64,000 nt of DNA, from the NCBI GenBank assembly GCA_030765065.1, contig CM060984.1, positions 97,569,488-97,633,487 of the forward strand, given 5' to 3'. How positions within the stretch are numbered: position 1 is the first letter of the stretch; every line of letters starts with the position of its first letter. Made by a program: the position numbers and the translations under genes. This stretch comes from Deroplatys truncata (taxonomy: Eukaryota > Arthropoda > Insecta > Mantodea > Mantidae). Below the pieces are notes generated by a model. That model worked only from the letters and a program-made list of their open reading frames with translations, did not search any database and was not told the DNA's origin. Below, piece by piece: positions 23,237-35,067 of the stretch.

Positions 23237-23309
<73 letters not shown>
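23207..23309. repeat. (GAGT)n(GT)n compound microsatellite
   Basis: About eight GAGT units followed by about 34 uninterrupted GT units. It sits at the position of the family's usual simple repeat. Confidence 0.97.
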
Positions 23310-23310
<1 letters not shown>

Positions 23311-23548
23311 TCTGTGAAGAGCATAATGCAAGAACGAAAAGTCGTTTAAATGCTAAACTTGTTATTTATTTAAGTCAGCATCTTCCAAGACTGCGACACG
23401 AAGCTTTCCAAGAAAATCATCGCAACCCAAACTATCATTTATATGGAAAAAAATTGTTTATTTTTTATTTACTTAAAAACGGCTCAAAAGATGTTGATTA
23501 AAATACCATATATTTAAACATTTTCACGTCAAATGGACTTAATGTATA

Positions 23549-24642
23549 CATGTGGCTCAACCGCGCCGTATTTGACGTGTGCAGATATCTCTTCGTACGT
23601 TAAAAGAGTTGTAGAACTCGACGGGGCAATTTCAAGTAAACACAAGTAGGTGGGGAACTGGGGCATTGGCGCCCTAAAAACTCACACCAGCGGTTCTCAG
23701 AAACGTCCATATGGACACACGAGACGTTGGAACATCGTATCAATCAACAGGGGAAACATTTCGAACACCTATTTAATGAGGGAACTCAGCATAACAGTGC
23801 AGTTAGATGATGATGATAATGATATTAACAATAACATTTATAATAGCAAGCGAAAAATGACAGTGAAACCCTGCGTGCTCTCATATTTATTACTTATAGT
23901 TCGTAATGTTAGACAAGACAGCGTAAACAAATTAAAAGAATAGCTATGGGCGGATAGGTCAAATAAAGACATTTTAATTATTTTTCAGTCTAAAAAGTGA
24001 GTTTATTCCCTCGAAAATACAGCCTGTGTAACTCAAAGGGAAAATATTCTAGGACGTTTTCGGGCTATTTTTGTCTATCATCACGGACAATACACTCTAG
24101 TGCAAAGGTCTGGATTTTTTTGTTTTGTTTTTGTCTAACAGCAAGCCTGGAAAGTGCCCTTCACTGAGCGCGATTCGTTCATCGTTATTGGTGATAAGCA
24201 AGACGAGTAGAACAAAGTCCAGTTGGTCCAGTTGCTCAGTCGGTACAGCGCCTGCCTGCTGTGCGAAGGGTCCCGGTTTCGATTCCTGGCTGGGGGTGGG
24301 AATTTTTCTCTATCCAAGATCATTCCCTTTTCTCCCCAGAGTCTGGAATATGAATGAGAGTGTGAATGTCTGTGTGTGATCTAATGATCATACAATGAGA
24401 CTCAAAGAGAAGCGAATGCGGGTTAACTTGCCTATAGACAATAATATATTCCAAAGGAAAGGCCACTGATAAGTAGTTTAAGGTGGGGTATAAATGGAAC
24501 TTAAAAAAAGAAAGCTCGCTCACGCTAATTCACCAGTTCCCTACTGACCTGTGTTTACTTGGGATTGCCCCTTTGCGTTCTGCAACTCTTTTAACGCACG
24601 AAGGGATATCACACAATTGAAATAGGCGCGGTTGGCCACCTG
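23549..24642. mobile_element. non-autonomous element with ~120-bp terminal inverted repeats
   Basis: The left end CATGTGGCTCAACCGCGCC (23549) and the right end, read inverted, CAGGTGGCCAACCGCGCC (24642) begin arms that stay similar for about 120 bp. Shared segments in order are 'cttcgt(a/g)cgttaaaagag', 'ggggcaat', 'caagtaaacaca' and 'gggaactgg'. The CAGGTGGCCAACC-type tip and a possible degraded 8-bp duplication ('taatgtat'/'gtaagtat') favour the hAT superfamily. Long arms are also seen in Mutator-like elements. It interrupts an RC-like copy and itself contains a SINE at 24212. An open frame at 23650-23943 lacks transposase motifs. Confidence 0.78.
24212..24505 (+). mobile_element. SINE family 2 with tRNA-like head
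   Basis: A-box region 'ttgctcagtcggtacagcg', B box 'ggtttcgattcc', then 'gagtctggaatatgaatgag' and 'gaatgtctgtgtgtgat'. It ends in A-rich sequence at 24503. Inserted inside the long-TIR element. Confidence 0.8.
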
Positions 24643-25100
24643 GTAAGTATCCTGAACTTTCTGGGAATAGTCTGTGAAGTCCTCTTCATTGTGAATAACT
24701 TTTGTATATCTCATATACCGTAAGAGATAGACCAAATATTACTACATCAAAAAATATAGATTCTGTAAAAGCACACAATTTGTGTTAATTAACGTTTTGT
24801 AGAATTAACCATTTCTGAGATATTTATTGTTATTGGTTTGAATTTTTAAATACTCTTCTCAAATGGAAAGTTTTTTTCTCGTGGTCATGCACAGAGTACG
24901 GAATTTAAAAGTCATTACATAGCGACACGCTGTTTAAAAATTTGACTATCGCTTTACTTCCTGAATCTTGCAACGAAATGTGTAATTGTGAATTGAAAAT
25001 TTATTTGAATTAACAAGAAATAATTAGAATAATAAGTTTTTGTAAGAACGGTTTGTAGAAGAGTGAATGAGAAGGTCATGTGAATGCAACACTCATTTGT

Positions 25101-25805
25101 TAGAATCCACGGAGCAAATAAATCAGGTTACGCTGAACTACCTATAACAAAGACCCTACTTAAATGAGATGTTGAAAACACAGACAAATGGCATTAATTA
25201 AAAATTAAATCTTACTACATTCATTTTACCGTTTTAATTAGGCATTCCCACGAACTTTGATTTGATATAATTAGCGGAAATAATGAGGAGGAGGTAGGGA
25301 GTCTTTGCATAACTTATTGTTACCAAGACTGAATGCAATTGCTGCACGGGCAACAATATTGATTAAAAAGTAATTGAATAGAGCGCGAAATGTGCGCTGG
25401 CCGCAAGTTGGCAGTGCACGGTTGACAGCTGTCACATCGCTTGCAGTCTGTCACTAGACTGTTACGCGACAGATTTACGTTTTTATGATGACGTCGCGCT
25501 GTACCATTCTTTGCAGAATAGAGGAAAGCATTTAAATTAAATGTCGAAATGCCGCAAACAGCTTCTCTAGCCTTTCACAATCCTTCTTTCATTCTGGTGA
25601 TGTAAGAACCTACTTTTCGAGTTTCGTGTTCAGGAAATGAGATTAGGCAGCAATGCCATTCACAAAAATAACACTAACGGTAAGGTGAATGTTAGTATAA
25701 GTCCTAACTAAATGGGGAAATATATATTTAGAATTATTAATTCATCCAAAAATTATGTCTATCATAAAGGCATTGCAAAAGATAAGGTTATAACTATATG
25801 ACTTG
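25101..25805. other. unassigned DNA
   Basis: No recognisable coding motif or repeat end. Moderate GC around 25390-25510, without a CpG-island-like extent. Confidence 0.4.
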
Positions 25806-25972
25806 TTCACATGTTATTCCCAGAAAATTTAAGAAACTGTGACGCAGCAGCTAATGCCCTAGGTTATCGGGAGGTCGGCGCCAGGCAATCGGAGATAAAC
25901 AAAGATAAGTCGCGCTCTCTCCCGGCGTAAACACCAGAAGCTCTATTGACAGATAGCCAGAATCCTCTAGAA

Positions 25973-26111
25973 CAGTGAGGGCGAAAACGCGACTCGCAGG
26001 CGCAACTCCTTTTCTAGCCGTCTATTCATTTGTTTTCCATGTGTTGCTGAGTGGTGTAGTGCGTGTTGCATATTTGATGACTCTAGAGAGAAAGGCATTT
26101 TCGCCACCATT
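25973..26111. mobile_element. hAT-type MITE (copy 1)
   Basis: 139 bp with ends CAGTGAGGGCGAAAACG and (inverted) CAATGGTGGCGAAAATG. It is bounded by 8-bp direct repeats CTCTAGAA (25965) and CTCTTGAA (26112). The body is similar to the copy at 43525 ('gtagtgcgtgttgcatattt'). The 8-bp duplication and CA(G) tips are hAT hallmarks. No coding capacity. Confidence 0.85.
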
Positions 26112-26190
26112 GCTCTTGAAGTTACTTTCCCCCGCCTCCAGAACATGTGTCCAGATAGTTCTAGAATGTCCTTTTCAAGTTTCCATTGGC

Positions 26191-26198
26191 TATATAAG
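26191..26198 (+). promoter_or_regulatory. TATA box of putative LTR
   Basis: TATATAAG follows 'ccattggc' (a CCAAT-like context on the opposite strand) and precedes a GC-rich start region. It is plausible as the core promoter of the LTR; activity unknown. Confidence 0.5.
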
Positions 26199-26751
26199 CA
26201 AGCGTTCTCGGGAGCGGAGTCAGTCGGCGAGTCAGTCATTAAGTTGGTGAGCTCCTTTCTGCTGCGACATCAAGTACAGTTCTCAGAGCGAGTTTGTTAC
26301 TATGTCGTGCAGCGAGTGTTATTGCGGAACGAGAGATTGTAGACGTCCAGTGTTTGACTCCCCAGCGTGTGAACCATCCGGAAGAAGAGGAGGCTACGTC
26401 ACGAAGAACTAGTGAAGTCCCATTGAAAGTTGAACCAGATCAAAACGATAGTGAGAACTGAGAGAAGCGACAGTTGAAAAACTGGAGAACGTCGCAATGC
26501 ATTTTCCTTGTCATGAATAATCTTAAACATGTGGTATTTTAAAGAAAATGTAGAGAGTAGTTTGGGTTGGCAAGGCTGTTCATAGACACACATACAAATA
26601 CTCGCCCAGACCTTTTTGTAAAAATAATTTTTATTTATTTAGGAGGCACCAAAACATATATTTCCGGTAAAATCTCGATATCGATATTTTTTTGGTGGAG
26701 TACACTTTCTCTTATCTACTATAGGTAGGTGGCAGAGAGAAACAAAACGTG

Positions 26752-27530
26752 TTGAAAAATTCAAACAAATAACAATATACCTTGGAAATAACCAATACCA
26801 CAAAAGTTATTTCAAATAAATTGAATGTTTTAAAGAGATCTACAAATTTTATGTACTATAAGTTTATCTGTCTCTAATGGGTTACCAGTTTCACAAAATT
26901 ATACAAAATACCTTCCGAATGAAGAAGACTTTACAGGCTATTTTCAGAATATTTAAGACATACATTTTATTTGACGTATAAATATCTTAGACGTTTGGCA
27001 TTTTAAACAAATCGCTGGAGCCATTTTTCAGAAAATCGAAAACGTCGAAAAAATTTTCATGTGAAGGGTAGTTGGAGTGAGGAGATTTTCTTGAATATCT
27101 TCAAAATATGCTGAATGTAAATACCAAATTTGGTATTCTTCGGACAATTACTTTTTTTGGAGGGGGAGGTGTTCCAATTATATGCCACCTTTAACATCTA
27201 AGCTCATATCGGCGAATTTGCCATTGGAATGCTCATCAACAATGATGTTCATTCGTTCAACTATGGTGTTAATCTTTGGTTTGTTTACGTTGAGTTTTCT
27301 TTAACAACATTCAGCCTACACACACATTTACATTCTCGTTCATACTTCCAGACATTAGGGAGGAGGGAGGAATAATCCTGGCTAAAGAAAATTTCCCTTC
27401 TCCAGCTGGGGAATATTTCGTTTTTGTCTTATTCTCTTCAACTATTTCCGTTGAAATCCCGATATCGAATTTTTGGGTAGAATGCAGTAATTCCTCTACT
27501 TATTATACTACCTAGTATAGAAAGTGAAAC
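26752..27530 (+). mobile_element. RC-like copy, 5'-truncated, with SINE inserted
   Basis: 'ttgaaaaattcaaacaaata' to 'ttcttcggacaattac' (about 27150). After the SINE it resumes at 'gtttttgtcttattctc' and ends 'ctagtatagaaagtgaaa'. The CA tract has been lost in the SINE insertion. Confidence 0.7.
27170..27422 (-). mobile_element. SINE family 2
   Basis: The minus strand carries 'gtctggaagtatgaacgaga', 'acaccatagttgaacgaat' and 'gaacacctccccc' near the tail. The head end is cut short at 'ccccagctggagaag', without a full A box. Confidence 0.7.
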
Positions 27531-29947
27531 AAATTGTACAATACCCGTTTGTGAACTGTTTTTATTATAGAAGTAAAGCTCACTTGGCATTCTTGTATTG
27601 CAATAATATATTTTGGCAACTGGTGTTTATTTAAAAATACTCTGCTGAATTGCCTGGGAATACTCATCACCTTCTTCAATTTGGTATAAGTGACAGACAC
27701 TGAGGGTTAATTCTGGAGAATGGAGAGGTAGTCGCAATATTTAATGAATAGCTCTGCTGATGGAATAACATTGGATTGTCACAGTGGATTTCTTGTTTCC
27801 ATGACAGCAGTAACGTCGCGAACGTTGGGAAATCAATTTGGCATAATATCCCCATGTTACTTCATCCACACGACACGCAGTCAACGAAAAGCAATCCATC
27901 AGCACCTCTGTCACCCACCATTTTCTTGCTCAGATGTTTGCGCTAAATTTCAGAGAAAATCTGTGCGTTTCCGCTCTCTACACTGACGCTTAAGTTCATT
28001 TCCTTCATTGTATTCAGACGTCCTATCATACCGAATAATGTTCCAATTTGTCTTCCACAGCATTTGTGTAATTAGAGGTTAATTTCGTTTCACGGGAAAC
28101 AGGAAGTGTGTGATATACGGTGACGCAGTGAACCCAGAAACACGTGTGTAATACTACTGTAAACCAGCATGAACGCACGTATCTGTCTCTGAAGTTTCGT
28201 GTATATAAGTATAGTAAAACATTACTGGGTAAAAATTATAAAAGCATTGCCACGTTTAGATGTATATTTTTTCGAAACTACTTGAATTAGAAAAGGGTAC
28301 TTGGAATATTTGGGATTTTTTTGCGCAGTAAGGTATTATATTTCTTCTCTCTGAACTAGAGTAATTCAACTATTACCGCTGAGTTCTGAATTCTCTCTCT
28401 CTTTTATAAAAAACCCAAAATCTAAATTGAAATATCTAACTAATATATTTAAAATATATTATTTTAAATAGTTATAAACTCTTAGCCAATATAGATTAAA
28501 TCTTAGAAAATGAGATCCAAATTTTCCATGGCATGTTACGAACTGAGCAGAATAAAATCGGATGTGACTTTGTAACTTTTAAAACAATGGTAACATAAAG
28601 GGTTAGGAAAGGGTTTTCTTATGTACTCTTGGAAAAACTTTAGGTTACGACGACTCAGAATGTTTCTAATCATGTCATAGTAACGTGAATTCAACTAGAA
28701 GTTCATCCGCCGATGCAGAGGAAGTACGATCCGAGAGGCATCTGCTTATAACCGGGTCTTCCGAGCTTCAGTCTCCACCCAACGAACCCTAAAGTAGCTT
28801 TGGTATGCTGATAGTGCTGCTATAATGCTAACAAGATACTTCGAACCACGGAATTTTCATATATGATTAAGAGAAAAGGCAGTTAATGTACAGAATTCCG
28901 AGTGTTCACAAAATTTATATTTATATAGAATCTCTTAAAAAATAAGTCGCCTTCTCTTACCGAAGATCATCTCAAGGAGCAATTCCAGAAATGGAATGTT
29001 TATGCTTTCTTAAGGCAGTGGGAGATGTGTTATGACACAATAATATTATTCCCAACGTCTGTAACAAAGATAAGCGGTCCAAATAATTTTATGAGGAATA
29101 AATGCACTTGAGTTAAATTGTATATGAACATTTCAATCTATTGGCAAATAGCTTACTTCGAGCCGCAATGTATGACCGCACTCATATGTATGAACGTTCG
29201 TTTGAAGGCATTGCAATTAGTAGTGGAGGGCAGAAATATACAGGTGTTAAGAAAACAATGTTGCAAGGTTTGTTGGCGGATAGATATGTATCACGTAATC
29301 GTATTCTGTTAATAAACCTATGTCCAGAAACGATTTGTTTACGTGCAAGTCTCTGAAATATGGAGGACTTAAGCAGCGCAGATCACAAAATATAGGAAAG
29401 AAAACTAAATGTTATAAGGAAACCGATAACATTTTAATCAACTACTTGCTGAACATGCTCAAAATAGCTGTCGCCAATTTCGATATATTTTTTCCGTCAC
29501 GTAGTTTTGTGATGTTGACTTCTTGGAAAAAGTTCAAACCCTGGTGCATGGTGTATCTGCAGGCGTCCTCGGAAGTGTTAATTACGACGTAAGTTGCCTG
29601 TTTTACTTAAACGCATCTCCAATCTTGGAAACACGGGGTGGGTTAGGTGACTCTTTTGCATTCCTTCGGGCTTTTCCGTGGATGAGAACATCTCATTATA
29701 CTCTGCATTTGTGTACATTGTACATCCCCATTTGACAATAGACAGACACACAAATTATATTGTAGTGTATGAAATTGCTAAACAGAATAATATCTTAAAC
29801 ACTACGGTTCGTTTACCTACAGTCATTCTCTTTCCAATTTCGGAGGCTCCAGCGTGTAAACAAAGAGTGGATATAGATTTATAACAAAATGTGATCTCAT
29901 AGTACACATCTACAAACAAACCTTCTTAATGTTGTGCGAGTATTTTT
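27531..29947. other. unassigned DNA (2.4 kb), no repeat ends seen
   Basis: The longest stretch here without a recognised repeat. Several overlapping plus frames of 60-90 codons at 29118-29884 have no motif, start in different frames and interrupt each other. I do not call a gene. The region may be unique-sequence DNA. Confidence 0.4.
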
Positions 29948-30101
29948 ACTTTCTCTGTCATGTACATAGTAGGTAGAAAAGGTAATTGCATTACACCTAA
30001 AAATTGGATTTCGAGATTTCACTAAACATACATGTTTTGGTGGCCCTTGAATAAAAAAAAACATTTTTAGAAAAAGGCTCGCCTATGTATGTGTCGTGTA
30101 C

Positions 30102-30141
<40 letters not shown>

Positions 30142-30834
30142 AGCATAACTCCAAACGAATAGTCGGTTGAATACCAAATTTGGTATTTAAGTTTAGTATC
30201 TTTTAAAGAAGCGACACAAAGATTTCCTTGCAAATCCCTCCACTCCAAACTACCCTAAACGTGAAATATTTACCAACTGTTTTATTTCCTGGAAAATTGC
30301 CTTAACGATTTTGATTAAAATACCGTATGTTAAGATACTTACATGACAAATGAAATTTATATCTTGAATTTTCTGGGATTAGCCTATGAAGTCCTTTTCA
30401 TTCGGAAGGCATTTTATATAATCTTGTATAACTGGCAAACATTAAGGATAGACGAACACGCACCACAGAAAAAACGTAGATATCTTTTAAACACACAATT
30501 TATTTCAAATAACGTTTTTTGTGGCTTCAGCCATTTCCGAGATATCCGTTACTAATGGTTCGATTTCTTTAATACTTTGTCCTGTGGACATTTAGTTGTT
30601 TCTCGAGATGCCATGGAAAGAGTATGCCAACATACAGCGTCCAGTTCCTAAACATTTGCCTATCGCCTTTCCCTTTGTATGTATAACGAAATGTATAACG
30701 CAGCTATTTCTCCAAAGGTTTGTCTCGATTAAAATAAAGTAGGCAGTAAAATACACTTTCTTAAGAATAGTTTGCATAGCCACTAATAAACGATGTAGGG
30801 CAGATAAGGTCATGTGAATGTAACATATACAATT
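29948..30834 (-). mobile_element. RC-like copy with (GA)n instead of (CA)n
   Basis: From 'actttctctgtcatgtacat' to 'gtgaatgtaacatatacaat'. The hairpin-end arms are 'tctct' and 'aggtagaaa'. The internal simple repeat is GA (30103-30139) instead of GT. All other blocks are present in order. Confidence 0.86.
30103..30140. repeat. (GA)n microsatellite in RC-like copy
   Basis: About 18 uninterrupted GA units at the position normally occupied by GT/CA. Confidence 0.95.
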
Positions 30835-32135
30835 TTTACTTACTCTTCTGCAGAGAAATATCACTATAATCGGTGCAGCATTTGTAGCATGCTAGCAAAA
30901 ATATAAAGTCACAAAAAGTGACAACAAATTAAGCTAGGTATATCTTATATTTCCAAAGGCAATGCTACAGATTCAAAAGTAGATCTACGTTACAGATAAT
31001 CATGTTCTTGTCTAATAATACCGGATTACGAATACATTTTTATACCTGGAGGAGAAAAACAATTCAGCACTATAACATTTTGAAAGAAAACAAGTCTTTG
31101 CTGTCTAATTTAAAAGCATTTCTACTCAAACTAAATTAGCGTAAAGTAGATAGAAGAAACATATATGAACAGCACAATGCATAAGGAGTACCTGGAATCG
31201 TAATGAAGAAAGTCATATGAGAGTATCATTTTAAATTTAATTGTGTTTAATATGAAAGACCATATTCTGTGGCTTAATTTAAGTGCAAATTATCTTCAAT
31301 TGCTTGTTGCTTGCTTGCTGCTCTCTACTTCAACATATAGGATATGCAAACAGTACTTTCCTTACAGTCATGTTCTGTCTGGGTTATCTTTACATTTCTT
31401 CCCTCCACGTGTTTGTACAGCTCCCTAGAGATCCTTCATTGCTTCTATTTCCGTGTGGCCAGCTGCTCTTCACATGTTATGATCAAAGATAAGTGGGCCA
31501 AGTTTTATAATACACGGTATCGTTCTCTCGCTAACACAAACACTTTTCATATCAATAATTTAATACATGAATTACTTTTAGCAGTAACAAATGTGGCATG
31601 GTCTGTACGTTTCGTCTAAGCAAGCCGGCCTTTATTTCTATGTAATGTTCAGATATGAATTTCCAGAGACTTAGAAGTTTTTTGATGAAATAAGTCAAAG
31701 CTTTACGCTATATCAAGCATTATTATTACCCAAATATTGGGGGGGGGGGTATGTGTTACATAATAACCCACCAGAATCATGACTGCCAAAACTTCTTTGT
31801 GGTTTCTAAAAGAACGATAAAGTACCTGTTTCCTTTTTTAAATTTCTTAACAAGTAGAATAGTATCTTTTAAATAACTTGAATATCCTGGGTAATGCAAG
31901 GTATAGATGAACATGCATGTGGTTCTTGGAAAATTTTTAGTACTTTCTTTTGTTATTTTAATATTTTAGCTCCGTTACTTATGAGGTCACGCATGTTTCT
32001 ATTTCAGCTGATTCTAATAATAAGTTGTTGCCAAGATGATGGTGGTTTCTAGGGCAGAACTTTCATTTGAAAGAATATAACTCTTGTATTACTGCACTAG
32101 CAGAACCCGCAACTATGCTCATGTTAGTGCGTCAG
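30835..32135. other. unassigned DNA; possible RC-like tail at 31120-31235
   Basis: 'gcgtaaagtagatagaagaaa' and 'gaagaaagtcatatgagagt' near 31139-31226 resemble the tail of a minus-oriented RC-like copy. A G10 run lies at 31740-31749. Otherwise nothing. Confidence 0.35.
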
Positions 32136-32137
32136 TA

Positions 32138-32640
32138 TGAGTACGTATCACAGAGGGGCCCCGAAACCTGGGCAGAGCTCCTCACGTAGGCCAGTGCGAC
32201 CATTTGTGCTTATAACGTGACCCAGAGAGAGAGAGAGAGAGGGATGAGTGGGAGAGCTGATGGACGGGGTCCCTAACAATTTCAGTCATGCGCCGGTCTC
32301 TGCTCACAAGCTCCGTGTCCCTAGATCCTAGGGATGCCGCTCCAGAAGGCGGGTCCGTCAGCAGTCAACCGACGCCAGGGAGAAACCTTTCCAAAACGCA
32401 CCCTCACCGCCCACCCACAACACACCGAACGCCGTCGCTGGTCGTTCAACCTGGAAAGGGTGATAGGAAATGATGGACAGGTAATTAATAGTAGAAGGGA
32501 ACCACCCCAGCATTCGCCTACCAATTCGAGCAAACCACAAAAACTCATGGTCAGAATGGACGCCCCAATGGGAATCGAACCTGAACCTCCCGTATGCGAG
32601 CCTCACGCTTTATCACGGAGCCATCTCGCTCGGTTATTGC
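32138..32640 (-). mobile_element. SINE family 3, full length about 500 bp
   Basis: Minus-strand head 'gagcgagatggctccgtgat', B box 'aggttcgattccc', then 'ggaaaggtttctccctggcg', 'catccctaggatctaggg' and 'gcctacgtgaggagctctg'. Includes a (GA)n at 32225-32241. The plus-strand open frame 32334-32828 reads through this SINE and is not a gene. Confidence 0.82.
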
Positions 32641-33790
32641 TTAATTACCCTCTCTCATTTTCTCATTATTTCGCACTCGGTCTTTCTCTGCTTCATCGCC
32701 CCACTCTCTCACTCAATACGTCTATATCTGCTTCTTGCAGATTCTTTCTCTTTCTCCTGTTTTTCCGTCTGTCACTTTCCCTAATTCCCGTCTGTCGCTT
32801 AATCTATGTTTCTCTCTGTTCAATATAGGTTAAGCGAAGTTTTAAAAAATTTTAAAATTGACTTTCCGGGATGTTAATAAAAATTAAAACACAATTAAAA
32901 GGTTTGACAACATTCAGCAGTTCTATTAAATCTATTCAGTTTCTCTTGCTAATATAATACTAAGAAAACGTATTATAACTTCTTAAATATTCATCCTATT
33001 GACATTTTATAAATAATACAAAAGCTCGTTTAGAAACATTGCTTCACAAATTCTTGTTATGCAAAGTTTTTCAAAAAGCATTAGTGATAAGAGAGATGTT
33101 ACTAACTTTTGTGCCTCGTTAGACTTACCCTCCTTAGGTGAAGTGATTAAAATACCACATAGCCTATTTTCTAAGTAAGGCTTAAGATAGGTTGTTGATA
33201 ATAATCGCTTTAGACTTCTTGCAGCACGCACACACACACACATACACACAAAATGAACAAGCACATTAGTATTTATTCAAAATCGAAAATTACAGAAATT
33301 TTCGGTTGCGTTTTAATTATATGCACATATTTGCAGAGCATTGTTAATAAATGTAGTTTGTGATTCTGAACTTCCTTAGATAAAATCATGCGTGCTACTA
33401 TTACTAATGACTATTCCACTCTTTCGAGCAATAAGACGGAAGGCAACACTGAATTGCAAAGGAAAATGACCCAAATTACCCAAATTGTTCTCTTAGCGTA
33501 TGATTTATAAGCATTTTCAGAAGACGATCTCGGTGCAATGGCTGGCCGTACCTACGTTAGAAACCTTAACTTTTAATGTTATTACTTTTTAACTAATACA
33601 TGCTGTTTATGTATTTTAGCATTTTATATGTGAAATAATCTAATTATATCCCACTAGAGATCTGATTTTCTCTACGTAAGTATTCTCTTATCTTCGTCAT
33701 TTGTAAATCTACAGACGAAATTATAATTATTTTTCACGTGATTATAAATACAATTTTGAGATTATCTTCATAGAATAGGATACGGCGGGA
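32641..33790. other. unassigned DNA
   Basis: A pyrimidine-rich stretch (32640-32820, many TCTC) follows the SINE. A short (CA)n is at 33227-33250. Nothing coding is recognised. Confidence 0.4.
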
Positions 33791-33794
33791 TAGA

Positions 33795-34358
33795 ATTGGG
33801 TTGGATAGTCAAACGCAGTGTGCCCGCAGCCACTGGAGTTCAACACTGCATGTAGGCCATCTAAATATGCCTATTGTATCTTACTTGACCCCTGGGAAGA
33901 AGAGGAGACCCGAAGGGTGAGCATATACGGACGACGATGCGCACTAGCAAGGCCGGGATCCCTAACGATTCCAGGATAACACCAATCCTGATTCCAGCGT
34001 GAGCTTGCGTGCGCCATCTTCATTTCGGAGGTCCCGGAAATGAGCCTCTGTGAAGTGCATTAGTCGGCCATGCAAGCGCAAGGTAGAAACCCTTTACACA
34101 GCGCAAATACCTCGTCCAGCCACAACGCACCAATCACCTTGCCCTGCAACCCTGAAAAATATGAAGTTGAAACAGATGAAAGGAAATGTTAGAGACAGGA
34201 CATTCCTGGTAGAAGAGGAACTACCCCAGCATTAGCCTACCGACCTGAGAAAACTACAAAAAAAACCCAGGTGAAGGTGGCTGGCCCAACGGGATTCGAA
34301 CATGAGACGTCTTGAATGCGAGCCTTTCACGTTATGCAGAGCTACCTCGCTCGGCGAG
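33795..34358 (-). mobile_element. SINE family 3, diverged
   Basis: Minus-strand head 'gagcgaggtagctctgcata', B-box-like 'atgttcgaatccc', and 'taatgctggggtagttcc' and 'ggtttctaccttgcgcttg' in the positions seen in other copies. Slightly longer than the other full copies. Confidence 0.75.
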
Positions 34359-35067
34359 TAACGCCATATTCCAAAATGCAACTTTACATAGTACTGAATC
34401 GATAAATTATTATTTTCATTAACTAGAAATATATAATTAATTTAACCTAACCTAAGGCATTCTGCATAACATTTCTTATTAGATAATTTGTTTCTGATTT
34501 CGTTTTACCTTCCGGTTATAGAAGTTTTTTTCCAAGTCTATCTCCCGGGGCGTGCCCTGAAGTGTATTATGCGTCGTGTTACGAGACCCTGGGGGTTATG
34601 TCCTCAGGGTGAAGGTGTGATAACCCTCTCTCTCTTTAGGCTATGCCGAAGGTTGGTATTGGTCTCCGGATTTGCACTGTAATGAACTAATTATATACAT
34701 TTTACTTATCGCATTTTATAATTATGTATCCATGCTTTTATTAACACGACCTGCATGATATTTCGCCATTTGCATCACATAAACATCAATTTTGCGGCTA
34801 AAAAGTAAATGTACACAAGCTACTTTTTAAGCAACAATCATGCTTTTGTGACTCATCTGCAAAGCGACTGCCATTACAGCTTTATGAAGATCTCATTTGT
34901 CAAATTAACTAACTCAATGCTTCTTCTCCTGAGATATCGATGAAAAATGAAGCGAAGACGAACTTGTACATAATGTGAATGTTGCTGATTGCAACATTCC
35001 TAGTAGAACCTGCCCCATTTGTATTATTGGGTTAAATGTTTCTCTCTCTCTCTTCATATAACTTTTT
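34359..35067. other. unassigned DNA
   Basis: A block near 34540-34670 has mixed GC and looks repeat-like ('ctccggatttgcactgtaat'), but no boxes or ends could be fixed. Confidence 0.35.

Larger units (their letters stand above)
23088..25100 (-). mobile_element. RC-like copy split by a 1.1-kb long-TIR element
   Basis: Pieces at 23088-23548 (hairpin end to 'ttttcacgtcaaatgg') and 24643-25100 ('ctgaactttctgggaatag' to 'gtgaatgcaacact') join to give one continuous minus copy. It contains the largest simple repeat in the window (23207-23309). Confidence 0.84.
25838..26496 (+). mobile_element. solo-LTR-like insertion (Gypsy-type, putative)
   Basis: A GC-richer block starts TGTGACGCAGCAGC. It has a TATA motif (26191) followed by 'gcgttctcgggagcgg' and a transcribed-leader-like stretch, the layout of U3-R-U5. 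No gag or pol is adjacent, so it would be a solo LTR. The right end is not certain, probably a CA near 26491, and no clean target duplication was found. It contains a hAT MITE at 25973-26111. Without the MITE it is about 520 bp. Confidence 0.55.
25806..26745 (+). mobile_element. RC-like fragment interrupted by an LTR
   Basis: 'gttattcccagaaaattta' before 25838 and 'cattttccttgtcatgaata' after about 26497 are adjacent blocks in intact copies. The element continues through a short CA-like tract (26587) to a hairpin end at 'gtaggtggcagagaga' (26740). The 5' half is missing. Confidence 0.72.

Noticed and set aside
23207..23309. Telomere-like or CRISPR-like regular repeat
   Set aside because: It is a plain tetranucleotide/dinucleotide microsatellite. 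No CRISPR direct repeats with spacers exist anywhere in the window.
29118..29884. Cluster of 60-90-codon frames as a possible multi-exon gene
   Set aside because: Frames overlap each other in different phases and have no motif or consistent splice-site arrangement that I could support.
32334..32828. 164-codon plus-strand ORF
   Set aside because: It lies across a minus-oriented tRNA-headed SINE and the adjoining pyrimidine-rich stretch; an artefact of GC-rich repeat sequence.
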